This document shows, one piece after another, positions 1-8,222 of a DNA stretch of 11,257 nt. The stretch comes from Candidatus Njordarchaeota archaeon (GTDB lineage Archaea > Asgardarchaeota > Njordarchaeia > Njordarchaeales > Njordarchaeaceae). The DNA lies in contig JAHKLG010000033.1 of assembly GCA_029856625.1 (NCBI GenBank), positions 1 to 11,257 on the forward strand. Reading direction: 5' to 3'. Position 1 is the first letter of the stretch; each line of letters starts with the position of its first letter. Under the pieces are notes generated by a model, which searched no databases, was not told the origin of the DNA, and saw only the letters and a list, made by a program, of their open reading frames with translations. The position numbers and the translations under genes are program-made.

Positions 1-1
1 G

Positions 2-1336
2 TCTGGTACTAGTATGGCTACTCCCATGGTCTCGGGAGCTTTAGCTCTGATAGCTCCTATTCTAATTCCAGAGTTTGGTGAAAATTGGGTAATAGCCGCT
101 AAAGCTCTCCTAATAAACTCGGCTGATGATTGGTATATCAGGGGACCTGATGGAAAATCTGGTTGGGGATATATAAACCTGCTAAATGCATGGAATCAAC
201 GCGAATATATTCATGTTGATGAGGTTACTGAGGAAAATCCAAGTGTTTTTTCTATCTATACGGAGGGGGGAGAGAGTGTTAAAGTTACCATTGTCTGGGA
301 ACGGCACTTCAGAGAGATTCTTGGATCTTATAAGCCCTATGAGGTAAGTAAATTACGCGTACAGCTTTTTGATCCAGATGGTAACTTCTTAATGGAGACT
401 AGTGGTTCACCAGATAATGTTAAGCAAATTGTTTTCATAGCGAATAAATCCGGCTATTATCTAGTTAGGGTGGTTGCGGATTACATAGATCCGAGTTTGG
501 GAAGTGAGATCTTTGCTATCACATCATCAAACGAAATCATTATGGGGAATGTTACCGTAGGTCTAAGGCTTGAGGCTTCGATAAGTAAGAAGGTTGTTCA
601 GGATTCCGAGATTCTTCCAGTAATTACAGAGATAAAATGCATTGCGAACAATACCATACATAATGTTAAGCTTAACATTACATGTAATCTCTTCGAATGT
701 TTAAACGAAACCCCCATAGAGATCGGTGATATAAAACCAAATGAGACCATAAGAATTATTATTGCTCTTAAGCCTCTTAACCTAGGAGTGGGCTCTTTTA
801 AAATATTTGCGTATTATATGAATGACTCCCTCGCGATAAAGACTGGGAGCGTAACTATTTCAGGGATTTCAATAGTGGATGATGATTCATCGCCTCCTAA
901 TATTACCATATTATCCATTGAAAAAACAGGAGGTATTCTTCCTAGGCTGAGGATAAAAGCGAGAATAAAGGATCCGAGTGGTGTTTTCTGTGCCTTCGTC
1001 TTATTCGGAATTAACCGTGAGATAAATGAGAGCGATTATGACGGAAAAATAGCTATGAGAAAAACGGATGAGCCCGACATTTATGAGGCAGAGATGATGA
1101 TTAATCCGACCTGGATGGGTTCTAAAGTGTTTATTAGGATCCTTGCCATTGATAATGACTCGGATAGGCCTGAGGATACTATGATAGGATTATCAGAGAT
1201 TCAGAAAGTGGAGATCGGGTTTGCTGATTTCAGGTTATTTCTCGGTATAAGCGCGGTAATTCTAGTTACAGTGATTATTATGATAAAAGTAGCTACGAGA
1301 AAGAAGGGAAAAGAAAGTGAATATTATTATTTTTGA
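2..1336 (+). CDS. Subtilisin-like (S8) serine protease, C-terminal part, membrane anchored
   Basis: Partial gene: the frame is open at the left edge and the true start lies outside the window. The first residues read SGTSMATP, the S8 motif carrying the nucleophilic serine (codon 11-13), so the Asp and His of the triad are upstream. Counting from the Met at 14: residues 1-65 finish the peptidase fold; about 75-175 look like the beta-barrel domain found behind some S8 peptidases (VKVTIVWE, then a DPDGN turn); about 177-285 and 290-400 look like two Ig-like or CARDB-like beta domains. A hydrophobic helix at about 408-428 is followed by a short Arg/Lys-rich tail, which fits a C-terminal anchor with the protease outside the cell. 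About ten N-X-S/T sequons suit a glycosylated archaeal surface protein. The protease call is firm; the beta-domain names are tentative. The stop overlaps the convergent gene by 10 bp. Confidence 0.9.
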   Translation, partial: SGTSMATPMVSGALALIAPILIPEFGENWVIAAKALLINSADDWYIRGPDGKSGWGYINLLNAWNQREYIHVDEVTEENPSVFSIYTEGGESVKVTIVWERHFREILGSYKPYEVSKLRVQLFDPDGNFLMETSGSPDNVKQIVFIANKSGYYLVRVVADYIDPSLGSEIFAITSSNEIIMGNVTVGLRLEASISKKVVQDSEILPVITEIKCIANNTIHNVKLNITCNLFECLNETPIEIGDIKPNETIRIIIALKPLNLGVGSFKIFAYYMNDSLAIKTGSVTISGISIVDDDSSPPNITILSIEKTGGILPRLRIKARIKDPSGVFCAFVLFGINREINESDYDGKIAMRKTDEPDIYEAEMMINPTWMGSKVFIRILAIDNDSDRPEDTMIGLSEIQKVEIGFADFRLFLGISAVILVTVIIMIKVATRKKGKESEYYYF

Positions 1337-3495
1337 ATTTCCCGTATCAATTCATCTATTTCTTTAACTTTTTCTGAGTATCCCTCGTGCAACCAGATTT
1401 TTCTAGCATTCTCTAAGGCGATTAGTGCTAACTTCTTAACCACTTCATCATCACCGAACTTATTAAGGAATTTCACACAAGATTCTCCTAATCGCTCAAA
1501 AGCTATGGCAGCTTCGAATGTGCTCTCCTTCATATCTCTAATAAGCACCGTTGCATACTTTTTGAGCATCTGTAATCCATGTTTGCATAAGTTTTTGTCA
1601 CTTGAGTATTCTATACATGCAATAACAGTATCCGCTAGATCATCAATAAATTCTCTAGTGACCTCTTTACGAACTATGTCCCTCTCTCCTATTTGATCAG
1701 AGATCTCCAATATCTCCCTCAGTATTCTCTCCCTGGTTCCTGGTATTTGGATGTATTGAATCACTGGAAGGAAAGCCATTAAAGTATTCAGATATAGAGG
1801 TCTATGCCTCTCCCTATTCCTATTCACTTCTTCCTTTACCTCTGGTGACACGAATGCTATATGGCGTACATAGCTAAGCAGTTCAATGGATTCTTCATTT
1901 AAGTGCCATGCTGCTTTTGCTAGTGTGAATATGATTGGGGATATGAGAGATAGGAAGCCATAATTTGATATCCGCTTACGGGCCCATAGGCGCGCGAAGA
2001 ATAATAGGCCTTCCCTAGCTATTTTCAGAATGTGCTTCCATAATTCCTCCGCTTCTTTTCTTGTAGCGAATAACGTGAGGTAATACAATACGTGTAGAAT
2101 TAACTGGTAAAAGTTAAAGTACGCCCTTGATTCTAGGGGGGGCATTATTCGTAATATATCATAAGCATCATCCACCGCCATTTGATAACTTTCCTGAAGA
2201 ATTAGATGACGATCCCTAATAGATAATCCATAAGATTCAACTGCAGCCATATTTACTAGGAGATATGGTAGTATCCTAGAGAGAGTGTAAAAGCTTAGCT
2301 CAAGAATTCTCTCACGGTTGAGCATTCTTAAAATGACGAACTTTTTACTAAGGATTTCCTGAAATCTCTTTCTCACTTCTAAGTAAGAAGTCTTTATCCT
2401 AGCTAGCTCCTTCTCTATCTCAGACCAATTCTTTGTAGTGTAAAGAATCTGGAAGAGATCATATAACTCGTATAATGAGCTAAGATATTCTTTCAAATAT
2501 CGTGATTTCTCACCAAGAATCTTCAGTAATCTCTCGCCCAGTGGACTATAAAGTACGTACCTACTCGTTGAGAATAACAGGAATGCGTATATTTCTCGTA
2601 ACAATTCACTCTCAGTGGAATTCAATAGATTTATTAATGCATCCATCTGTGACTGGAGAAAATGAGTCCACTCGCCTCTTCTTTCTTCAAGAGTACCCAA
2701 AGCTTCAAGTATTACGAATTTCGTTAATAAATCTGATCTATCCTTTACCTCCTCCATTAACTCTCTGATTATATCTTGGGCTACTGTAAGATGATTTGGG
2801 GGCATTCGCCGGGTGAGCAATCCTATCTTTATCGCTAATAATGCTCCAAGGATTTTTTCTTCTGAATTTGTTTTAGCCAAAGAATATGCAACATCAAAAG
2901 CAGGCAAGAGATCCCAAGAATATAAATTCTTCAGAATTTCGGATAATGCATCACGAGGAGAGCTTATAGAGATGATTCGTGGCTTATGAATTCTTTTTTC
3001 TTCATCCTTCTCTTCGTTAGTGATAAAATTGTCGATATGCTCTTCCACTCTGGATATGACATCCGGAGGTAAATTTCCATAAATAATCTTAGCAATATCA
3101 ATGACCGCATCAAAATAAGGCATCTCTATATGTTTCCTTCTGATGAAGTCTTCTAATAATCTCTGAACTTTCCTCTGCATGTCATCTGTAACAATTTCAA
3201 TGCCCTGTGGAATAATTTCAGCAATTTTAGATAATAATTCTCTGGCCCTAAGCTCTATCGAGGGGTCTTCAGCATCACTAGCAACAGCTACTACTAAGTC
3301 AGGATTAATGGGACTCGAAACTACATAAATTTTCTTTCCTCCAAGATCAAGTTTTCTGAGTCCTTCCTCTGCTAAAGCCTCTGATAAATTAAGTGCTGCT
3401 GCCATCAACGGTGAAACAAATGATTGATTCTGCTCAAATCCTCTCTGCGCAATTAATAATCCAGATTTTAGCATTGCCAATACTCCTTGTATCAT
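1327..3495 (-). CDS. Longin/roadblock-like domain protein with long helical-repeat region
   Basis: No named family is recognised over the full 722 residues. Residues 1-95 have the strand/helix pattern of archaeal longin/roadblock-like domains: a short strand, KSGLLIAQRGF, a helix (about 27-45), then strands LGGKKIYVVS and PDLVVAVASD and a closing helix. Such domains usually serve as dimerisation or small-GTPase-binding platforms. Residues from about 105 to 722 are almost entirely helical, rich in Leu, Glu, Arg and Lys, with no P-loop or membrane segment visible, as in a HEAT- or TPR-type solenoid. A scaffold or adaptor role is therefore inferred. The ATG at 3495 is preferred because it has a strong GGAGG site and keeps the first strand of the domain. 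Met8 (ATG at 3474) also has a weaker AGGAG upstream and is the alternative. It lies on the same strand as the nurA-herA-ATPase operon but is separated from it by the ASCH gene. Its 3' end overlaps the protease gene. Confidence 0.75.
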   Translation of the reverse strand: MIQGVLAMLKSGLLIAQRGFEQNQSFVSPLMAAALNLSEALAEEGLRKLDLGGKKIYVVSSPINPDLVVAVASDAEDPSIELRARELLSKIAEIIPQGIEIVTDDMQRKVQRLLEDFIRRKHIEMPYFDAVIDIAKIIYGNLPPDVISRVEEHIDNFITNEEKDEEKRIHKPRIISISSPRDALSEILKNLYSWDLLPAFDVAYSLAKTNSEEKILGALLAIKIGLLTRRMPPNHLTVAQDIIRELMEEVKDRSDLLTKFVILEALGTLEERRGEWTHFLQSQMDALINLLNSTESELLREIYAFLLFSTSRYVLYSPLGERLLKILGEKSRYLKEYLSSLYELYDLFQILYTTKNWSEIEKELARIKTSYLEVRKRFQEILSKKFVILRMLNRERILELSFYTLSRILPYLLVNMAAVESYGLSIRDRHLILQESYQMAVDDAYDILRIMPPLESRAYFNFYQLILHVLYYLTLFATRKEAEELWKHILKIAREGLLFFARLWARKRISNYGFLSLISPIIFTLAKAAWHLNEESIELLSYVRHIAFVSPEVKEEVNRNRERHRPLYLNTLMAFLPVIQYIQIPGTRERILREILEISDQIGERDIVRKEVTREFIDDLADTVIACIEYSSDKNLCKHGLQMLKKYATVLIRDMKESTFEAAIAFERLGESCVKFLNKFGDDEVVKKLALIALENARKIWLHEGYSEKVKEIDELIREIQK

Positions 3496-3497
3496 AT

Positions 3498-3506
3498 CCC
3501 TCCTCC
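3498..3506 (-). promoter_or_regulatory. Ribosome binding site of the longin-domain gene
   Basis: On the minus strand the bases read GGAGGAGGG, two bases before the ATG at 3495. This is a strong match to the archaeal anti-Shine-Dalgarno sequence. It supports the first Met as the start over Met8, although the spacing measured from the last G is short. Confidence 0.6.
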
Positions 3507-3552
3507 AAAATTTCTCATGAGCACCTCGATTAATTTCCTTATAATTATGAGG

Positions 3553-3562
3553 CTTTAAATAT
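3553..3562 (-). promoter_or_regulatory. Putative TATA box for the longin-domain gene
   Basis: On the minus strand this reads ATATTTAAAG, close to the archaeal TTTAAA/TTTATA-type box. A start site about 26 bases downstream would fall near 3531, leaving a leader of about 35 bases that carries the GGAGG site. The TTTAAA core is self-complementary, so the same element could in principle serve the divergent ASCH gene with a leader of about 80 bases. No better-placed box for that gene was found. Confidence 0.4.
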
Positions 3563-3588
3563 TGTTATGCAAAACTCAAGTCACATAA

Positions 3589-3600
3589 TAGAAATTTCTA
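3589..3600. promoter_or_regulatory. 12-bp perfect palindrome in a divergent promoter region, candidate operator
   Basis: TAGAAATTTCTA is identical to its own reverse complement. It lies between the two divergent gene starts, just beside the putative TATA box, which is where archaeal dimeric winged-helix repressors often bind. Function is inferred only; AT-rich spacers give some short palindromes by chance. Confidence 0.3.
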
Positions 3601-3664
3601 GTGAAGAAAAAGTCATCGTCAATACCTAGTCGTATCCTGAATAAAGTATTTTATGTGAAGAGCG

Positions 3665-4045
3665 ATGATCCATTGCATACCAGTTAAGAATAAATATTTA
3701 ATGATGATTGCTAGGGGAGAGAAGAAGGTAGAGGTTCATTTATACTCAAAATCATTCAGGAGAATCAAGCCGGGAGACATCTTACTACTATTCGATAGCC
3801 GCGCCAACATAGTCCGTGCGATCGTAAAGGATGTAAGGATTTACGACTCAATAAATGATCTTGTGAAGAACGAAAACATCAAAGAGATTCTTCCAACAGC
3901 TAATAATGCTGATGATCTCGTCAAAGAAATGGATAAGATATATTGGATGATTGGTAAGAACAAATTAAGAGGCAAGAAATTTATAGCATTAGAGCTCCAA
4001 GTCATTGATTTTATAAAGGGCATAGACTATTCTAAACGCGCTTAA
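3665..4045 (+). CDS. ASCH domain (PUA-like) protein
   Basis: Small 126-residue protein that is a single ASCH-type domain. Visible signatures: an N-terminal strand followed by KYLMMIARGEKKVEVHLYS (residues 10-28), the helix-G-x-K-x-E pattern that lines the binding cleft; IKPGDILLLF (34-43), the characteristic R/K-x-GD turn and strand; a helical insert (about 62-98); and a final strand, KFIALELQVI. ASCH domains share the PUA beta-barrel and are thought to bind RNA or modified nucleotides; a few bacterial members are reported to be ribonucleases. No specific substrate can be read here. Met1 is used because starting at Met13 or Met14 would remove the first strand. Only a weak GTGA ribosome site precedes it. 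It is divergent from the longin-domain gene and convergent with the giant ATPase gene, overlapping the latter by 14 bp, so its transcript would be antisense to that gene's 3' end. Confidence 0.8.
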   Translation: MIHCIPVKNKYLMMIARGEKKVEVHLYSKSFRRIKPGDILLLFDSRANIVRAIVKDVRIYDSINDLVKNENIKEILPTANNADDLVKEMDKIYWMIGKNKLRGKKFIALELQVIDFIKGIDYSKRA

Positions 4046-7000
4046 TTATAATACTTAACCCGAATTTTTCTCGAAGTTTAAGTAATTTCTTAACGATCCT
4101 TAGTAAGTCTTCTTCCGTATAACCATCTCCAAAGATTTGCATAGCTAGGCTCTCTAATGATATTTCACCTTTCCTCTCTTTTGTCAAAATTCTTATTATA
4201 CCAATTGTTACCTGATCAGCATAGTTTTCTAGTAATTTATTCAATCTATCTAAAGAAGTTCTAAGCATTTTTTCAGCCTCGATTAGGTTCTTATCATTTA
4301 TGACCAGAACTTTTATCTCCCCGAACTTACCCAGTATTTCTTCATATACCCTCCTATCTTCTGGCCTCAATTCATTAATGGGTATCCTCTGCAATAATTC
4401 CTCTATCTGGTGCACATAACTTCTACACTTCTTTTTTCTGTCCTCTATTTCCTTCTTAAGCTTACTCATTAGTACTAAGAAAGAATCTACTAGACCCCTA
4501 ATTCTCTTTGAATTCTCGGAGAAATACGTATCTATGGAGTCTAAATCAGGGTTATTATGCAGTAATTCTGCGAATTGATTAATGGTATAGAAGATCTCGT
4601 CATAAATATTCCTCAGCGCAACAAAATCTTCCTCGGAAATGTTCCCATTATTCGCCTCTCTTCCTGCACTCTTAACAAATCTACCCCACTCGGAGATCTT
4701 TGAAGATATTTTTTCAAAGTATACTAGTGAATCCTTTATTCTTTGTAACTTGTTCATCACATTTTCTGCTGCCTGTTTTATGGCTCGTACAGCTTCGACC
4801 GCCTTTTCTAGACTGTCTACTTGTCCACTAAGCTGCGGTGCGGATACGTACATTGCGAAAGAAGGAGGGAGTTTGCCGAGATTTTTTAGAAAGTTTCTTG
4901 CCCTGGTCTCTATATCTCTTTTAAACTTACTAATCCTGCTAGGTAAGTGATAGATGATTTGATGGATCTCTCGTCTAATATCTTCTTTTTTGTTAATTAC
5001 ATTAATGATCTCTTCGTAAATTTCTTTTACTAGGACATATTTAGGATTGAAGAAGTAGGATTCTTCGAGAGCTTCAAGGTCGTTTAATTTGTAATTCCTG
5101 AAATCGAACATGTCCTTGATCGAAATATTCTTTTTTTCGCAGTATTGTATCACAAATGACTCTATTTCATGTTTAATTATGGATCTTTGCAATACGGTTC
5201 TTAGCTTATTTAATAAGGATTCGAGCTCCTCAATATCTTTAAACGGCTTAATAATACGAATACCCATTGACTTTAAGCTCCTTAAGGTTCTCTTTAATAA
5301 TTCTTCGAATTGAATTACCTTACTTGATGCCTTGTCTAATAAATCCCTTGAGAACCTATAAGCCAGTGTTATTAACTCAATGTACTCTTCAGCGGTGCTT
5401 AAGATTCTCCATGCGGCATTTAGCAATCTAGCCCTATTTAACTCATCCTTCATAATTATAGCAGTTCTCCTTAAATTATCTATGAGCTCAAACAATTCAT
5501 CAAGAATAATTATTCTATAATCTCTCTCCTTAGCCACCATGAGAATAGTGAATGTTTTCCAGACTGGGTCCTTATTTTCAATGCTTTTTCTCAGTCCTTC
5601 AAGTCTTTTATCTAGACTCTCTAATAACTCATTTATGGAGAGTCTTTGGAGATAAACTGTACTTTCTTTCCTGACTCGCCTTATTAGTCCTTTTCTCTCG
5701 AGAACTGGTATATAAATAGTTTCAAGGAGGGATTCAGAGCCTCTCTCTATTAAGAAAAACTCTTTAATGTATTGCAGCGATTTCGGACCAGAGGAGAGCA
5801 ATCGGAGAATCATATTTTCTATTGAAGTATTCTTTACTCTAACGTTCTCTCCAACTCTCTCGAGGAAGTCCGCTTCCACTAGATAATTCTCAAGCTCTTG
5901 TAGCTTGCTTACGCTTTCGATATCAGCTCCGCATGGGACATCTCTTCTCTTCCATCCAAAGAACTGCTTTGATTTTACATTATTAGTTACCCACCTAAAC
6001 ACTTCTTCTGTGTGCATAATCTGTTTCGGAAATACTAGGTAGTAATCATATACGCTGGGAAGAGCAGAAAGACTAGGAGATTTACTCCAGGATGGTTGTG
6101 TAACAATTATCCCCTTCTTAAATCCCTCCCTAATTATTCGATCCTCAAAGAGCTTTCTTACGTCAAAATCGTAACGCCTTCTCACGCGTTCAACGATCTC
6201 TAAAGCTGCCTCCCGATTAACATTTAATCCCCTCTCGTGAAGTATTCTTCTAATCCCATACATAATGGCTATATCAATCGTATGAAGAGGGATGAGGATC
6301 ACTAAATTGTTTAAATCAGTGTTATCTATCTCTCTCTGAATATATTCAAATAAATCCTCCTTAACAAATAACAGAATGATTGGTGTTCTCTCCAAAACAC
6401 CTTTTTCTCCGAGATCCCTTACTATGGTTAATAAATCCTTTTTGACAAGGACTGCTGCTGGAACAAATCTGAGTGGTAAATCTGTAGTGCCAAACCTCCA
6501 GACTTTCTTAACCACATAATTATCTATTAAGTAATCAGCTTCATTAAACAAGAATTCTTCCATAAAAAGAGGTAGAATAGCTTTTCCAAGCTCTAAATAA
6601 TCGTAATCTCCACTAGTAACCTTCCTCAAAGTATCGCGCCAGATCGATAATGCTAAATTTTTCTCCTCAATAAGTGAGCAGATGGGGCAGAGAGGCGGAT
6701 AAAGATCCGAAATTATACGGAAGTTAAGAGCATATAACAAGGTATCATCCACGGATTCGCATCTAGCCAATTCATCAAGAGCTCGCTCGATCAATAATCT
6801 ATTGGAGGGGAATAATGCTTGGAGATGCTGTCTCAGAGCTCTCTTAGTCTCTTCATCAGCTGGAATCATTACTTGCTTAATTAATTCTCCATTCTCTAAG
6901 ACAAATTTGGTTAAGGTATTCATTATCTCTAAGATAAGATCCTTTGTCTCGTCATATAATCTCTCCAGGCTCCTCCTTAACTTACTCAAGACATTCTCCA

Positions 7001-8222
7001 ACTTAGCTCTCTTAAACCTTAATATTGGACTTTGTACGACTGCTGATAATTTCTCCTCAATAATATTTATGCTGGCTTTGCACAATTCTATAGGAACGCG
7101 GGATAACGAAGATATTTCTTTTAGAGTGACTGGGCAGGCAAGAATAGCAAGAGCTTTAAATACTCTCTCTACGATCCCTTTCTCTCTCGCCGATAAATCC
7201 TCTGTAATCAGATTTTTGTAGAAATTAAGAGATCCCTCGCTTATCAAATCTATTCTCAAATCTCCGATTTCTTCGATCATTATGCCTTTTAACGATGATA
7301 TTATCTCATCACTCTCAGCAACGGGCACCTCATCTCCTTTTCGCCTAGTCAATAATCCAGAGAGAAGATTATTCAATACAGCTACGAGGTATCCTGGATA
7401 ACCTCTAGTGGCTAAATAGTAAGCATCAAATATAGAGATTGTTGGAATTGGTAATCTAGCTGGAATTCTGCCATCATAAAGATACCTAAAGCAACCCACT
7501 AAGAATTCATATGTTTCATCACGAGTAAATGGTCTAAGCTCAATTGCACGCATTCTGCGTAAATGCCTACCAATAGTTTCGACTAATGATGAATCAGACA
7601 TAAGTTTGGCTCTAGCCTGTGGAGTCAGAGAAAGAACAACGTGGAACTTCCCGCTCAATTCTCCTTCCTTAGATAATGGTTCAAATTCTCCATTCACTAA
7701 TCCGACTAACCCATCTATAAATGTAAAGATCATTCTAGATTTCATTCCTAGCAAACTTTCGAACTCGTCTAAGAAGAGTACTAGAAATGATTTTTTCGTT
7801 GATTTAAGTAATGTCCTAAGAATATTGGCAGTATTCATTCGCCTTACGCGCTTAATTCCCAGTTTTTTCGCAACCGCCAATAATAGTGCTCTAAGAGTTC
7901 TTTCTGCAGAGAAAAGAGATAAACTGCCCAATTTTATAAAGAAATTAACAACATCGCTTGCCTTTATTATTACAGACAATCCGCCACGGGAGCTAACCAT
8001 TGGCTCAAGAAATGCTTTATAGCTAGCGGTTTTACCAACTCCCCATTCCCCAATAACAGCTAATAGCATTACCTCTTTTGATGCTAGAGCAGATTCGAGA
8101 AATTCCTCATAGAGTTTCTTTATCTTCCTCCAATAGGATATATCTATGTATTTACCGAGCTTTAACGCGTCCTGTCCAGTTATAGAGGGTAAGGGGTTCT
8201 TCCATATTGGCGCGTAATTCAA
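4032..8222 (-). CDS. Giant AAA+/ORC-like ATPase with winged helices and coiled-coil-like C-terminal half
   Basis: A 1396-residue protein and last gene of the nurA-herA operon. Residues about 20-290 form an AAA+ P-loop domain: Walker A GEWGVGKT (58-65, Lys64), Walker B FLVLFLDE (146-153), a sensor-1-like VVLSLT (195-200), and GYPGYL (274-279) where ORC/Cdc6-like ATPases carry sensor 2. Predicted winged helices lie at about 350-400, 801-860 and 1338-1396. Residues 585-735 contain several hydrophobic strands, an unidentified alpha/beta region. A CPIC pair (512-515) has no visible second Cys pair. From 865 to about 1335 the protein is nearly all helix, rich in Glu, Lys, Arg and Leu, like a coiled coil. 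The size and layout recall BREX BrxC/PglY proteins, but no homology is claimed. The start codon is TTG inside herA's stop (TTGA), with GGTGAT five bases upstream; no other Met occurs before Met52, just ahead of Walker A. A DNA-loading or sensing role is inferred from the operon. Confidence 0.85.
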   Translation of the reverse strand: MNYAPIWKNPLPSITGQDALKLGKYIDISYWRKIKKLYEEFLESALASKEVMLLAVIGEWGVGKTASYKAFLEPMVSSRGGLSVIIKASDVVNFFIKLGSLSLFSAERTLRALLLAVAKKLGIKRVRRMNTANILRTLLKSTKKSFLVLFLDEFESLLGMKSRMIFTFIDGLVGLVNGEFEPLSKEGELSGKFHVVLSLTPQARAKLMSDSSLVETIGRHLRRMRAIELRPFTRDETYEFLVGCFRYLYDGRIPARLPIPTISIFDAYYLATRGYPGYLVAVLNNLLSGLLTRRKGDEVPVAESDEIISSLKGIMIEEIGDLRIDLISEGSLNFYKNLITEDLSAREKGIVERVFKALAILACPVTLKEISSLSRVPIELCKASINIIEEKLSAVVQSPILRFKRAKLENVLSKLRRSLERLYDETKDLILEIMNTLTKFVLENGELIKQVMIPADEETKRALRQHLQALFPSNRLLIERALDELARCESVDDTLLYALNFRIISDLYPPLCPICSLIEEKNLALSIWRDTLRKVTSGDYDYLELGKAILPLFMEEFLFNEADYLIDNYVVKKVWRFGTTDLPLRFVPAAVLVKKDLLTIVRDLGEKGVLERTPIILLFVKEDLFEYIQREIDNTDLNNLVILIPLHTIDIAIMYGIRRILHERGLNVNREAALEIVERVRRRYDFDVRKLFEDRIIREGFKKGIIVTQPSWSKSPSLSALPSVYDYYLVFPKQIMHTEEVFRWVTNNVKSKQFFGWKRRDVPCGADIESVSKLQELENYLVEADFLERVGENVRVKNTSIENMILRLLSSGPKSLQYIKEFFLIERGSESLLETIYIPVLERKGLIRRVRKESTVYLQRLSINELLESLDKRLEGLRKSIENKDPVWKTFTILMVAKERDYRIIILDELFELIDNLRRTAIIMKDELNRARLLNAAWRILSTAEEYIELITLAYRFSRDLLDKASSKVIQFEELLKRTLRSLKSMGIRIIKPFKDIEELESLLNKLRTVLQRSIIKHEIESFVIQYCEKKNISIKDMFDFRNYKLNDLEALEESYFFNPKYVLVKEIYEEIINVINKKEDIRREIHQIIYHLPSRISKFKRDIETRARNFLKNLGKLPPSFAMYVSAPQLSGQVDSLEKAVEAVRAIKQAAENVMNKLQRIKDSLVYFEKISSKISEWGRFVKSAGREANNGNISEEDFVALRNIYDEIFYTINQFAELLHNNPDLDSIDTYFSENSKRIRGLVDSFLVLMSKLKKEIEDRKKKCRSYVHQIEELLQRIPINELRPEDRRVYEEILGKFGEIKVLVINDKNLIEAEKMLRTSLDRLNKLLENYADQVTIGIIRILTKERKGEISLESLAMQIFGDGYTEEDLLRIVKKLLKLREKFGLSIIIKRV

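Noticed and set aside
3647..3653. TATTTTA as a TATA box for the ASCH gene
   Set aside because: It lies only about 15 bases before the ATG. Transcription would start inside the gene, and beginning at Met13 would destroy the first strand of the ASCH fold.
3496..3664. Possible RNA gene, CRISPR or C/D-box guide RNA in the divergent spacer
   Set aside because: No repeated units, no tRNA-like arms and no properly spaced C, D', C' and D boxes could be seen.
6678..6689. CPIC motif in the ATPase as half of a zinc ribbon
   Set aside because: No second Cys-x-x-Cys or His pair is found within a reasonable distance; the nearest cysteines (residues 488 and 764) are isolated.
6802..7221. 139-codon open frame on the plus strand inside the ATPase gene, and similar frames at 7606-8022, 4639-4950, 10361-10663, 2502-2768 and 1505-1696
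   Set aside because: All lie opposite well-supported genes, have no recognisable domains and show the composition expected of antisense shadows.
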